This document shows, piece by piece, positions 10,400 to 21,677 of a DNA stretch of 64,000 nt. Source of the DNA: Hymenoscyphus infarciens (taxonomy: Eukaryota > Ascomycota > Leotiomycetes > Helotiales > Helotiaceae); contig LLCB01000036.1 of assembly GCA_001414345.1 (NCBI GenBank), positions 124,001-188,000 of the forward strand, read 5' to 3'. The stretch's first letter is position 1, and each line of letters opens with the position of its first letter. The position numbers were made by a program, and so were the translations under genes. The notes under the pieces are model-generated. The model was not told the DNA's origin. It searched no databases and saw nothing but the letters and a program-made list of their open reading frames with translations.

Positions 10400-12245
10400 T
10401 AGAGTTTAAGAGGAAGTAAGAGGCTATTATAGAACGTTCTACTACTAACTACTCCGCTCTTATTATTAAGTAAAAGGAGAATAAATTAGCTATAGCTAGA
10501 GAGCGAGCTATCTAGAAGGAAAAGGCTAGAGTTAGACAATCCTTCTTTATAAAGGCTCCTAGTAAGACTAAAACAATTAAAGCAAAAGTACATAAAAAGG
10601 GATTTATCTCTAATAAGAAAAAGGCTAAAAGTAAGTAGTACTCTTAAATTTAGTATATACTACTAATTAGTATAAGCTCTCTAGCTTCTCCTCCTCTAAT
10701 CTATAAGGCGCTAAAGCCTATCTCTATTACTAAAATCTATATTTAAGTAGCCTTATATATCTATATATATATAACGAGTACTAAGGACTTCTCTATTACT
10801 AAGAGTATCTCTATAATTATATATACTTCTATAGTATAACGTAGCAAGATAGTTAGAGTATAAATTAATAACGACTTTCTGTTTTAGATACCTTACTTAC
10901 TTACTAGTGACTCTAAGAATCTATTCAACTTTGAATTAGTGTCTTAGAATATATAGGTTAAAAGGTTTGCTATTAAGCTCTTAGAGGATATCTATTATAT
11001 AATCTCTACTCTTAGTAGATAGGATCTTATTAATATACTACTTCTTACTAATATAGTAGAAGACGTCTTTCTAGCTACGAACGTTATTATTAGAAAGAGG
11101 AAAGCTAAGCGATTAAGTACTATAGATTATAAAAAGGCGGACGACGTACGAGCTCTTATATAATACTTTAATTTATTAAAAGGTCTTGCTAATAAAAAGT
11201 ACTATGAAGTATACGTAGTATTTAATAACTATACTAATAACGAGCTCTAATCTTCTAAAAAGAGGTAATCTATTGTGCTCTTATAAGATACCTAAGAGCT
11301 ACTAATTCCGCTTCTTTAACTCTTAGCACCTATTAAGGTATCTAACGACGAGCTTATTATATTCGAAGATGACGCTTAGGATAGAGAGAGAGATACTAGG
11401 CCTATACTATTACTAGAGGATAGTACTAGTACTAGAGTAAGTATAATATTAGTAGATGATTTAGAATTAGATAATCTTTTAAAGATATTTATAATTATTA
11501 CTACTTACCTAGGAAACTACTCTATAATTGTCGCTGCTTATTTAAAAGAGGAAGATAATAGAGATAATAATTCTAGAGAGGGTTCTAAAAGTAATATAGA
11601 AAGTAAGAATATAGATATAGATATAGATATAAGAGAGGATACTAATAGTAAAGGAGTATTAACTCCGGGCTTATACTCGCTGTCGCCTCTTATAGAGGAT
11701 AAGAAGAAGAAGAGCTTAATAGTATCTACTAAGTTGAATATACTAAGAAGGGTAGATAAGGTAGTATAATAATAGATAGATATAGATAAGTAAATTATAA
11801 GAGATCTTAATACTTAATTATATATAGATATTAATACTACTATCGCTAAAGGTAGGCTTGAATTAATTAATAAGGAAGAGTAATTAAAACTCGATTAAGA
11901 GCTTAATAAGAGGGTCTCTGATTCGCTCTTACCTACTCCTCTTATATCTACGAATACGCTAGCAAGTAAAACAATATCCGCTATTATAATCGCTTCTATA
12001 AATAGCCTTAATTTAAAGAGAAAGAGGGGAGATACTCTCTCTTAAATAACTCTTACTAATCGACCCTCTTATGCTACTAAAAAGGTTAGGATCGTATATA
12101 ACAAGTATAATAAGAAGAGGGATAAGAAGTAAGAGTATATAGTAGTAGATACTTTAGGTATAGATATTAGGAGAATTATCTATAATACTTTAATTTTATT
12201 ACTACTTTTTAGTTACTTTTTACTACCTTTACTCTTCTTTTACTC
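10400..12245 (+). pseudogene. Second decayed long frame in the 6.9-kb element, unknown
   Basis: A long frame with scattered stops reads as a charged, low-hydrophobicity protein: a Lys/Arg-rich basic segment near 10560-10640, acidic Asp/Glu-rich stretches near 11340-11660 (including IDIDIDI), and further basic patches toward 12120. It runs in the same direction as the integrase-like relic. No family recognised. Composition suggests a nuclear accessory protein of the transposon. Confidence 0.35.
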
Positions 12246-12255
12246 TCTTTGCTAA

Positions 12256-12342
12256 AGTGCTTAAATAATTATAATTTAAGATTATTTAAGCACTTTAAGT
12301 ACTACTTTACTAATCGTATACTAATTACCTAATTAGGCTTAG
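12256..12342. repeat. Internal ~85-bp direct repeat, right copy
   Basis: Same-orientation partner of 6433-6518, beginning GTGCTTAAATAATTATAATT and ending in CCTAATTAGG. It follows the end of the second decayed frame. Confidence 0.7.
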
Positions 12343-12717
12343 TATCTCTTACTCTTAGGTTGATTTATATCTATACTTATAGTATTAAAAGTTTTAATTA
12401 TCTCTTTTCCTCTCTTGTTTATTAGGTACTTATATAACGTTATTGTTTATACTAAGTATATATATTACTTTTAATGATTTATAATGTTTTAGATAATAGA
12501 TTTAAAGTTATATTATACTTATATTTAGTATAGTACTAGATAGTATATATTAATAGAGAGTAAGTAGTAAGCGATTATAATACGTATATATTTAATAGAC
12601 ATATATACACTATATTACCTTCTACTTTCCACCCTCGCTTATACTTAAATTTTGTGATTTAAGCCTTACGATTTAAGTATTACGAATTACGAATACCCTC
12701 ACTTTAAGCTTTAAGAT

Positions 12718-12886
12718 TACTGATTTAAACATTTCGATTTACGTCTAAATAGCCTCTAAAAAATCTACGTTTATCGATTTACGATTTATAATTTACGATT
12801 TAGCTCTAAAAGGCTATATACTTAGAAATCTAAGCTTTACGATTTACGATTTACGATTTACGATTTGCGATTTACGATTTAGTCGA
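12718..12886. repeat. Right subterminal array of CGATTTA-type units
   Basis: Tandem TTACGATTTACGATTTACG units, the reverse complement of the left array, interleaved with AGCCTCTAAAAAATCTACG and CTTAGAAATCTAAGC in mirrored order. It marks the right end of the element. Confidence 0.8.
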
Positions 12887-12906
12887 TTCTGACTTTTAGT
12901 ACGTAC

Positions 12907-13560
12907 GAGATGCCGTAGTAGTTTAATAATTATATATAAGACTATTTATAGTAGAGTTGCTAGAGAAAATATCTCGATAATATACTTATTATATTAAATA
13001 TATAGGTAATTTCTCAAAGTTTCGTTCTCGCTTTAACTTAACTTTAAAAGATCTAGCCTATTTTTAGGCTACTCTTAGAGGTTTTTCTAATATACTACTC
13101 TTTTAAATAGTTTTAGAAAACTATAGTAGTTAAAAGAGTTTAGTTTAATCTTTTTCTACTTAGTTCTAATAAAATTCCTAGAACTATCTGCTGTTTTAGA
13201 GTTTTAAAACTAGCATAAAACTACGTTAGTTGAAGTTTTTTTTACACTAGTCCGGATATATAGTGAGCAGCCCTATTTTAGCTCTACCCGTGCTACTACG
13301 AACGGACCACAGGGCTTCTATTTCGTCGTCATGTCTTAAGGAATCTTGAGGGACTTTTGGCATATTAGAACACTTAGGGAAAGTTTTATCTTCGGTCTTT
13401 TTGAGAAAACATATCACCTCGCTGAAACCCTGCCCATGGCCTTTGAAGTAAGGTTGAACAGACAGCAATAAACCATGAAAATGAAGCTCCAGCTCTCACA
13501 ACCTTTAAGTTCCCCCTCCACCACACTGGAGAAAAGACTCCTCAAAGATAAACCACAAGC
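12907..13560. other. AT-rich transition to the gene island
   Basis: Up to about 13235 the sequence is RIP-type AT-rich DNA with no frame. Composition changes abruptly near 13240. The remaining 320 bp is the normal-GC 3' flank of the GFA-family gene; a 73-codon minus-strand frame there (13247-13468) has no recognisable domain. Confidence 0.5.
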
Positions 13561-14091
13561 TCAGAATCCTGTTATCGAGTTAAACTTGCCTCCTTCCTCA
13601 GCACCAACGCCCTGTTGCCATTGCTTTCGTCTTTTGCAATAAAATCCCACAATTGGTTGCCACTCCTGCAGATTCTTCTCGTCGTCCAACGTTCCAGTCG
13701 TCACAATCATAACTTCCGGGTGCTTTCTGTTCGTGACCACGAGGTTGGATCCACAGTTGCCACAAAAGCTACGGTCAATGATTACACCAGCGTCAGGGCT
13801 TGTGTCTGGATATGTCTTGAGTGACGCGGTGAGGTCTCGGATCTCGACTTGCTGTTCATTATTTCAGTAAAGCTTTGTGGAGGAGACAGTAGAAGTTACC
13901 TTGCGTTGGTGGACTTCATACGCCATGAACGAAGAACCGGTGGATTTCTTGCAGCTGTTGCAATGACACAAGGCCCTTGTGTGGGGTTGTCCGGTAAAGG
14001 TGTATTTTACTTTGCCACAGAGACAAGACCCGTGTGTTTTTACAGACGAGTCCTCGTCCAAATTAACGGTGGAAAGTAGTTTAGAAGCCAT
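13561..14091 (-). CDS. GFA/CENP-V-family zinc protein (glutathione-dependent formaldehyde-activating-like)
   Basis: Two exons on the minus strand, 14091-13900 and 13851-13561, with a 48-bp intron; 160 residues, a normal length for this family. Zinc ligands are visible: Cys23 and Cys25 (GSCLCGKVKY), Cys42, Cys44 and Cys47 (CHCNSCKKSTGSSF), and Cys94/Cys97 (FCGNCGSNL). This is the two-zinc Mss4-like fold of the GFA family; actual substrates in fungi are mostly unknown, so formaldehyde chemistry is a family label, not a finding. I start at 14091 because a TATA box lies 44 bp upstream on this strand and the longer frame would read through it. It is the first intact gene after the transposon block. 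Confidence 0.88.
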
Positions 14092-14134
14092 GCCAATTTT
14101 TGTCGATAACCAACCCTTGTTGAGCGAACAAGTC

Positions 14135-14142
14135 CTTTTATA
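14135..14142 (-). promoter_or_regulatory. TATA box of the GFA-family gene
   Basis: TATAAAAG on the minus strand, 44 bp before the chosen ATG. It argues against an upstream start for this gene. Confidence 0.5.
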
Positions 14143-14252
14143 TCCCCTTGACCTGAGACCGGAAAGCGAGTGCTTACCCTGATAATACTTCTTAGAGTGC
14201 TGGTGTTGATGTTGCTGGTCGTCATGCACATACTACTACAGACCGTTCCCTT

Positions 14253-14397
14253 AATTCACCGTAAAAAGGATAAATGAGCACTGATTTTACGCTAACATAA
14301 ACTCTCTTGAAACCATCATTTTGGTGACAAAAGTTTATTATAACTGTAAAAAATCCCTACAACTTTAAACAGGGGTAATATCCTTTTACGGTGAATT
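14253..14397. mobile_element. 145-bp inverted-repeat element (MITE-like hairpin)
   Basis: AATTCACCGTAAAAAGGATA at the left is mirrored by TATCCTTTTACGGTGAATT at the right, differing by one base in the T run. The centre is non-coding. It sits in the shared upstream region of the GFA-family gene and the BTB gene. No second copy was seen in this window, so mobility is an inference from structure. Confidence 0.55.
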
Positions 14398-15111
14398 GAC
14401 CTAACAGTCTGTACATACACTTTCTTACGACTAGCGCGGGTTTCAACTGGTCCGGTACTTCGTAAAAGGGGGTTCTTCCCTTCCGGACGAAGCTGCGGAC
14501 GAATGAAATTCCTCCGAGGTATGACAGAAAACCACAACTCCGAAGAAAAATTCACTTTTCAGATTCAAGAAGTCAGATGTGGGCAAAAAAAGAGGCACCG
14601 CTACGTACTACGTTCCTGTGGAACTGAAAAGAAGGCGATCGAGAATTGAGTATGAGGACTAATTACTATGTGATGTGGAAAGCTGAGAAGATGAAGTATC
14701 GAGAAGCGAAACCAAAAATAAATGCATGCCGACGGGATAGAGAAGTGGTAGGGAATAAAGAACCGAGACAGGGTTTTATTCGTAAACTTAAAACTGAACG
14801 AATCATAGGCACGAGTAGCTATGAATGACTATGTAACCTTTAATTTTCAAACCCCTGAATATTTATGACTTTCGCTTAACCCAAAGACCATTCACAGCCA
14901 GTGACCACCATGAATATTAACCACCTTTTCTCACCTGAGTGTCTTCCTTGATGTCAGTATATCAGCACACAAACTATTTTCAGATATTTCCTCGAAACAA
15001 CCACTCGTTGCTCCAGCTCCGTTGACAGTGCTCAAACAAGCGAACTTACAACCTATCCAAAGCCTTACCACTATTCAAAACGCAACAACACGTCAAACCA
15101 CAGAGAATTTT
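14398..15111. other. Intergenic region upstream of the BTB gene
   Basis: No supported gene. Short frames at 14316-14555 (minus) and 14646-14828 (plus) lack domains or splice context. It probably holds the promoter of the BTB-domain gene. Confidence 0.35.
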
Positions 15112-16191
15112 ATGACTTCTCATGTGCAAACTTTCGACCCGGAGGGGGATGTCACTTTGGTTCTCTATGACGGAGAAACAGGAGACATTGTTGCCAGAAG
15201 GGAAACTCGAATGCGCGTATCATCGAAACATCTACGCCTGGCCTCTCAAGTTTTCAGCGCAATGCTTTCGGAAAGGTTTCAAGAGGGCCAAGAACTTCTT
15301 AACATGGGATCCGTGACCATCCCACTACCAGAGGATTGTCCGCACTCCTTTGCGATATTGATGACTCTTGTTCATGCAAAGTACAACCTCCTACCAAAAT
15401 CAGTCTCGCTGGAAGCATTGACAAGCTTGGCAGTTATCGTCGACAAATACCTAGTCCATGATTCCGTGGGGCCGCTAATAATAGACCAGTGGATAAAGGA
15501 AATGTTGAAGGACTCGACTGCTCTGGAATGTCTCCATGCATTTCCCAACCCGTGTTTTATTATCAGCTCTGGTGTAAACAACGACCTTCTCATGCAATGC
15601 ATTATCAAATGGATTGCCATCGCGTGGGTTTTCAGAAGAGAGGAGTTATTTATGACCTACGCCAAACTTGCCATACTAAACTCCACCAACAACATCACTT
15701 CGATTTTACCAAAAGACTTTCTCGACAACTTCCCGATACCCCAGAAAATCATCGGTGAGTTTAAAATCCAGGGGTCCTCGTCATTTATTGCTAACTTTGG
15801 AGATGGAATAAACCACCGAAGGCTGATGCACCTGGAAGGGATATTCCACGAACTATCAGAAGCAGTAGAATGGCTCATGTGCCTAAGAAACAATATATGC
15901 AAGGCGCCAATTCCTTACCTCAGGGAAAATTGCCGCACAACATCGTTAGCTTCCTTCACGAACAATCCAGCAATACAAGGTCTGTTGCCAGCGCCAAAAA
16001 TCCCGTATGAAGGATTGAGCCTTTGTAACTTGAAACCAAAGCTGGAACGTATACATGTTGAGACATTTTGCGGTGACGGAGCGCATATGAGCTATCTGAG
16101 AAATGGCAAGGGGGGTTGGGGATACTTTGCAGCTTTCGCTGAAGAGATCTGCCGGGAGGAAAAGGGTTTGAGCTTTCAAGACTTCTTATGA
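15112..16191 (+). CDS. BTB/POZ-domain protein
   Basis: A single exon of 359 residues from the first in-frame ATG; the frame is open 30 codons further upstream but only from a TTG codon. An early segment (DVTLVLYDGETGDIVARRE) is followed by RVSSKHLRLASQVFSAML, the hallmark strand-helix of fungal BTB domains (gene product placed as 'x-S-x-x-L-x-x-x-S-x-x-F-x-x-M'). An alpha-helical VDKYLVHDSVGPLI segment follows. The C-terminal half has no recognised domain. Fungal proteins of this type are abundant and mostly uncharacterised; BTB domains mediate dimerisation and Cullin-3 binding. No intron is needed. Confidence 0.8.
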   Translation: MTSHVQTFDPEGDVTLVLYDGETGDIVARRETRMRVSSKHLRLASQVFSAMLSERFQEGQELLNMGSVTIPLPEDCPHSFAILMTLVHAKYNLLPKSVSLEALTSLAVIVDKYLVHDSVGPLIIDQWIKEMLKDSTALECLHAFPNPCFIISSGVNNDLLMQCIIKWIAIAWVFRREELFMTYAKLAILNSTNNITSILPKDFLDNFPIPQKIIGEFKIQGSSSFIANFGDGINHRRLMHLEGIFHELSEAVEWLMCLRNNICKAPIPYLRENCRTTSLASFTNNPAIQGLLPAPKIPYEGLSLCNLKPKLERIHVETFCGDGAHMSYLRNGKGGWGYFAAFAEEICREEKGLSFQDFL

Positions 16192-16353
16192 GATAGGTTT
16201 TTGAAAGCATCGAAAGATTGGGAATGATGTTTTTTGTACATAACAGCTCTAGCCTGATGTTTACTTGCTTTTCTTTTGGCAAGTATGCAGAGTTAGAATC
16301 TCATATACTTTTTAGATGCCTTGTCGTTGGCGGTTTCCAACACTAAAACGGCC

Positions 16354-18521
16354 TCATTCTGGAGCCGCCCACCCCATCGTCATAGTCGCCCAAATATCAT
16401 GATACCCCAAGGTTGCTGGATTTACATTCACATTCTGTGAAGAATCTAAATCCGGCAAAATATCATCTCTGGAAGAATCCCAAACGTCAAAAAAGGACGT
16501 GAAGCTTCGATCCATCATAGGACAACGACTTCTTTCCTTTCCGATGTCCAATTTCGAAGTCCCTACATCGTGAGCATTCGTAGAAACGCAATGTAAAACT
16601 CTCCGTTCATAAGACTCCTTCAATCTCTCCAACACCATCTTGAAAATAAACGGGCCATCAGGAAAGGGCGGAACCTGGCCGTCAACCTCCCTAGTCTTCG
16701 ACAGGTTTCCCAATCTATAACATAAACAATCGAGATACATTCCTAAAGGAGCATACTCCCTTGCATCATTCGCATCCCAGTCCGGTTGTTTCGGTATCGG
16801 GAACGAGAGTCTGGATAGGACTACAATAACTTGTACCACTCTTCCCCAAAGTATACATGTCAGATATCTGAATTGGGAAAGAGGGAGAGATAATAAGAAC
16901 TCGAGGAATTTCTTAGCGCTGGAGAGACATATTTTGAGATCTGAAATGGAGAGGTGAGTTTTGCTGGATGAGATCCATGATAGATGGCGTTTGCTTGGTC
17001 GAACTAGCATGAGTCCGTGGCTGTAGATTATACAATTCATGAAATGTAACATTAACATGATGTCTGCTGAGGAAGTGTCAGCTAATTTTTGAAAAACAAG
17101 AGTGGACTACTAACGCGAAAGTGCGACTTCGTCAGGCAATGAAGTTCTCCAAGTGTCTATTTCGTATTGCAAAGCACTTCCAATGGTCTCTGAATCAAAT
17201 GCGAGTGTGTTATATGACTCTCCCACTGAAGTTTTTGGTTGTTGAGTCTCTCTGAATCGATCACAGATATTTTGTGACTCGACAATTGGTCGAAGAAGTA
17301 TATCACTCGGATATTCACAAACACTCCCCAAGTTTTCTCCATACTGTCGAAGATTCTCGTCATACTTGAGGGAATTGGGTTTCGCATAGATGTCCGAGAT
17401 TCTGTACAATCTTATCGTTAACGAGTTCATCTCAGATTAACAATACTCACGACGAGGAAATATAATAACATCCAAGAAAGGCGCGTTGCGCCTCCAAACT
17501 CAGGGTGTCACCAGACGTATAACAGAAAGGAAGGGCCGAGTTTGAGTGTTGGTTCAAGCCAAGGTCCGAAGCAATACTGACGGCGAGACTCGTGTACATG
17601 GATACTTGCTGCTGGCGAAGTTTGAGATATGTGGGATACCTATGAACAATCAATAATCATAAAATTTCGACTATTTACAGATGACAGCTACCATGAAATA
17701 TGGACTAGAAGACCTTGTAGGAAATCGAGACTTCTTTGGCTGTCAGCCACGACTTTGAGGCCCAGAACTCGTCGAAACTCATGATCTAGTTGATGGTGTA
17801 GCTCAACATCGGTACATGAAGCTGCAGTAAGTAATCCCAGCAGTAAAAAGGGCTTATCTCTCGCCATCGATTGTACGGAAGCTGCCGGGGGTATGACTAC
17901 AAATGGGAAGAAGATCTTCATGTCGCGAAATGAAGAAAAAAGCTCCTTCGCTCTTTCTAGACTAAGACCTCTCTGCCGAATGATACTGGGTACGCTTGGC
18001 GGTACCTTCTTTTGGGACGCAGCATCATATGGACATGCGGATGGGTCCCGCAGCCTATCTTTTGAGAGGTTCTCCTCTTTCACTGGGAGCACTTCATCGA
18101 AACTCGCCTCGTGGTTCCTCCCAAGCATTGCAACCTCATCAATAACATCCAGATATTCCAAAGCCGGGAGATCTAAGAAGTAGTCAACCGAATCTCGGTT
18201 TTGTGATGCAGGGCCAGAATGAGACGATGATCTTGCCGTTTTGTCGAACTCCGGAGCCTGCCTATCGACGCGTGAGCAAAATTCATTTAAATTACGGAAG
18301 CACACAAACTTGAACCCTGTTCTGCTCTTTCTCTTGGGATGCCTATCTGATCTAACAATACAATCAAGGCCGATCCGGAAACACCGCTTGCATATTGCAT
18401 CTCTTCCAGAAGGTCGGCATCTTGTCTTGTTGGTCCTGCATGGTTCGCAGGCGATCGGAACTCTCGAAGGGGAAATACACCCCTTACAATTCTCCGATTG
18501 CAGTGAGATAATGGATGCCAT
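16354..18521 (-). CDS. Zn2Cys6 fungal transcription factor
   Basis: Four exons on the minus strand: 18521-17692, 17639-17451, 17401-17115 and 17066-16354, with introns of 48-52 bp; 672 residues. The binuclear zinc cluster is complete near the N-terminus: Cys25, 28, 35, 44, 47 and 54 (ACEPCRTNKTRC ... CKRCFRIGLDC), followed by a basic linker. The middle contains the fungal-TF homology segment (SIASDLGLN and RAFLGCYYISSS, the latter at the exon 2/3 junction). It is a nuclear DNA-binding regulator; the target is unknown. A 54-bp in-frame stretch in exon 1 (about 18258-18311) has GT and AG ends and might be an optional intron. The neighbours suggest no pathway. Confidence 0.88.
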
Positions 18522-18996
18522 GATTAGGTGCCGGTATTTTATGTCGAGGGCGGGTTTCTCTCATTTCAATGGCGCCCATCGGATCGGATGTAGACTCGGT
18601 CAAATACGAGGCCGATCTCGTGGTGGACATTAAATAAAGAGCTATCCTGGTTGAATTGTAGAACTTGATTGTCCCAAAACCCCTGGAAAAGCAGTCCTAG
18701 GTTGTTTTAAGTGTTTGGGATAATTTACTTGAATTACCCTAGATATTTAGAACAACGAGGGCTAGGTAGAACCTGGTGCGAGGCCACTGAAAGTAAACAC
18801 GTGACTCTTTTTTTTTAAAGGAAATCGAGTAGACGATTCATAATTAATTTTCCTAGGCTAATACAGAACCATTCCTCCCCAGTTTCCAATTTCTTCCCAT
18901 CCTCACCTCTCAACCTTAATCCAACTACTCTCTTCCCAACAATCCCAATCTATCACAGCTCTCCAACACAACCCCACCCCCCGTACCGAGCTTCAC
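18522..18996. other. Intergenic region between convergent-side and MHYT genes
   Basis: Holds the promoter of the Zn2Cys6 gene (which runs leftward) and the 3' flank of the MHYT gene. It contains a short dispersed repeat at about 18701-18768 and a CACGTG hexamer near 18799. No gene seen. Confidence 0.4.
18701..18768. repeat. Short dispersed repeat, copy A
   Basis: Reads GTTGTTTTAAGTG, then GATAATTTACTTGAATTACC, then TTTAGAACAACGAGGGCTAG. Related copies occur at about 41093-41150 and 44430-44505. The ends (TTGTTCTA-type and TAGAACAA) are mutually inverted, so it may be a very short inverted-repeat element. Confidence 0.5.
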
Positions 18997-21677
18997 TCAA
19001 ATCCTAGCACCCTCCTTTGTCTTAATAGTGATCGCAAGAATCTCATCAAGATAATTCTTCTCCTCCTCTTCCTCCTTCACCGGTCCCTTCGGTTTCTGTA
19101 TCTCCTTCATCGGAATCCCATCATTCCCACTGGTATTAGAAGGACCCGGTCCATTCTCCTGATCAACCATAAGTCCCTGCTCCGAACTCGCATCCTCCCT
19201 CCTCTTCGTACTCCTAGCCTTCCCCCGAAACTTCCCAGGCATCAGATGCGACCCCCCCTCAGTCCCAGTCTCCGACTCATCCATCGTCTCCCCGGTCCTC
19301 GACCTGGTGCTTCGCTTAGGTCCAAATCGCTCCCGGAAGGAGAATTTGCTCTTGGACGAGGGGATCACCCCTGCCGTATCGGCGTCGATCTCGCTCAAGT
19401 CCAAGATTTTGGAGAACAAGCGGTGACTTTCCCTTGCGAAGATGGCGTGATCGGGTGAGTTGGGATAGACACGCTGTTGAGTTCTGAATAAACTCAGTGG
19501 GACGAATTGTAACTTCTTTCCTGGTGCACGAGCGTGAATAGGGACAATGATCTTGTAGGTGATGAGGAGTGCCGTGCTCGTGGTGCTGTCTTCGGCCGCT
19601 CCACGACAAGGTGCTTCGATCGGAGTGACAATCAGCTGAGCATCGTTGAAGAAAGGATCATCTATCTCGTCTTTCAATGCTTCGAGTGTTGTTAGCATCA
19701 CTTTGGCAAAAGCTCGTAGCTTTTCGTCTTTATTGGCAGGTTTCGAGGCCTTATTGAAGACCTTCATCGTTTGCGCAACACTTTGCAACGGCATGGTTTT
19801 TAGATAGTCCAAGTGTGAATCCTCCAATTTTTCAAGAGGAACCTGCATCGTTGGCAAGAGGTTTTTGGCATCTCTTCGTGCGAGAACATCGAAGCCCAAA
19901 CCGATCGAAGCTCGAATAGCAAAACAACAAATATGTACGCCGGGATCGAGAATGTGCGAGTCGCCGATGTAATCAATCATCAAGTCGAGGCGACGGCTAA
20001 TATCGTGATGGCCAATCTGGAGACTGCTTGCCAGAAACGGGAGGATAACCTCTCTTTGCGCAAAACGATAACCAGCTGCAACAAGGTTATCTGCTCCTGC
20101 TCGGTCGACCCTGCTTACCAGGAAAAGTAGCTGTCCCTTTCCCAGTACCTCGCCACCAGGAGCAACAGTGGCACGCTCTGCATCGATTTGCGCTTGCTTC
20201 CCTCGTGTAGCCAAGGTGGCAAGACTCTGCTTTCGTTTGGTATTTGCTGGCTTGCGTCCAGTGTTTGTGATTTCTTCGTACAAGACACCCATCTCTGTTA
20301 AATCTCTGTTGAGTCTGGCCGCTAAATCCCATGCCGCAATACAGAACAGCTCTCGAAAAATGATGGCATACTCTTCAACAGGTTCGCCGTCTTCCGTTAA
20401 AAGGTTGGCTTGGGATGTGGACCGGAGGTGGCCATGTGCAAGACCAGCACCCTCAATGTGTTTTCTCATTGGCGCCACAAGATTATAGATACCCTGCCAG
20501 TAGTAGGTGGTTCGAAAGATCCAGAGGAACACTGGATGAGAAGCACTAAACACATCATTGAAAGACTATTGAGGATTAGCCAACTCAAACTTGCACCAAA
20601 GCGGAAACATCGTGAAGCATACCCGTTCGAGAAACTGCTGTGTAACTTTTCTGTTGGGCAAAAGACCATTTGGGGTGACTAAAATCCGATCATCTCTGTC
20701 GAATACAGCTGCAGCAAGAACAACCTGTTGAGCACGATTTGCAATCTGGGCCTTCTCTGTCTGAGCAAGGACCGAAAGACCAACAAGGGTTAGACACCCG
20801 CAAACGGACTGTTGTGGTTAGCCAGGGATCAGCAGGAAAATATATTTCAACTTACCAATGTTATAATCACGATTACTGTTATGGTTGTCGTTCGGTCACT
20901 CGTGAGACTCTTATCGACGTTCTTCAACCGGTACTCTGTACCACAAATGCTGAACCAATTTGCAGCCGAAATTCCAACCGCGAATATGCCAGCAGAGCAG
21001 GCTCGCTTCCACCAATAAATCCTCCACCCTGATCGAAAGTGAAACAACAATCCAAGGGCCGTAATACTTGCAAGAACGGATACGATGGCCGAAGCAATGA
21101 CGAGGCCAACAACATATAAACACACATAATTTGAGATTCCGGCTTGTCCCAAGTAATTCGTGACACAAAATCCTAAGCCTGCCAGTGTTCCACCCAAGCA
21201 CACACGGATCATATTCACTTCCTCATTCGGACCAGCAGTCCAAAACGCGATCATCAGAACAAAAACAGGAACGAAGAAGGAGAGTGCAGTAAATCCAGGG
21301 CTGTAGGCGATTTGAGTTTCGAATCGGCCTCCTCCGAGATTTATCGCACGTAGCCCAATAAAGTGCATACACCAGGTTGCTACGCCACCCATCGATATAG
21401 AAGCAGCTACGAGAATAAACCTGAACCATGGTTAAATTCGTCTCGGGTGCTTGGAATGTTCAACGTACCAATTGTAACGTCCTTTCCAAGAGGTTCTCAT
21501 ATGGATAAGTTCCATGGCTATCCAAGCTCCAACATAGCTAATCAAAAAAGAGAGAATCACGTATCCGGGATTGTAGGACCTGGCAACGATATGACCTTCT
21601 GAAGAGGTCAAGTTGCTTGACATGAATGGCGTAATGTTCACGTTGGAAGCCGTTGCATTGGGGCCAGTGTGCAACAT
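18997..21677 (-). CDS. MHYT-domain membrane signalling protein
   Basis: Four exons: 21677-21469, 21420-20856, 20808-20623 and 20565-18997, with introns of 47-57 bp; 842 residues. The N-terminal third is hydrophobic with several membrane helices and the MHYT-type motif CMHFIG (WCMHFIGLRAI), where relatives have MHYT/MHFIG metal-binding motifs. A conserved post-membrane segment follows (VFDRDDRILVTPNGLLPN), then a soluble C-terminal region ending in a charged, low-complexity tail. MHYT proteins are predicted integral sensors of diatomic gases or light-derived signals via bound metal; fungal roles are poorly known. The start at 21677 is the first in-frame ATG; a later ATG (MSSNLTSSEG) is possible. 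Confidence 0.88.

Larger units (their letters stand above)
6028..12906. mobile_element. Decayed ~6.9-kb DNA transposon with inverted AAATCG arrays
   Basis: The two ends carry matching inverted sequence: the left end starts near 6028 (GTATATACTAAAAGTC) and runs into AAATCG-type repeats, AGCTTAGATTTCTAAGTATA and TAGATTTTTTAGAGGCTA. The right end, ending near 12906, contains the reverse complement of all of these in mirrored order. The interior is RIP-mutated and holds an integrase-like transposase relic (about 7000-8820) and a second long decayed frame (about 10400-12245). Size, inverted ends and a DDE integrase fit a Ginger-like or other large cut-and-paste transposon. No target duplication is certain. 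The superfamily is an inference. Confidence 0.65.

Noticed and set aside
13247..13468. 73-codon minus-strand frame at the transposon edge
   Set aside because: No domain and it begins inside the composition transition; more likely 3' flank of the GFA-family gene.
14316..14828. Two small open frames between GFA-family and BTB genes
   Set aside because: No domain, no splice context; the first overlaps the hairpin element.
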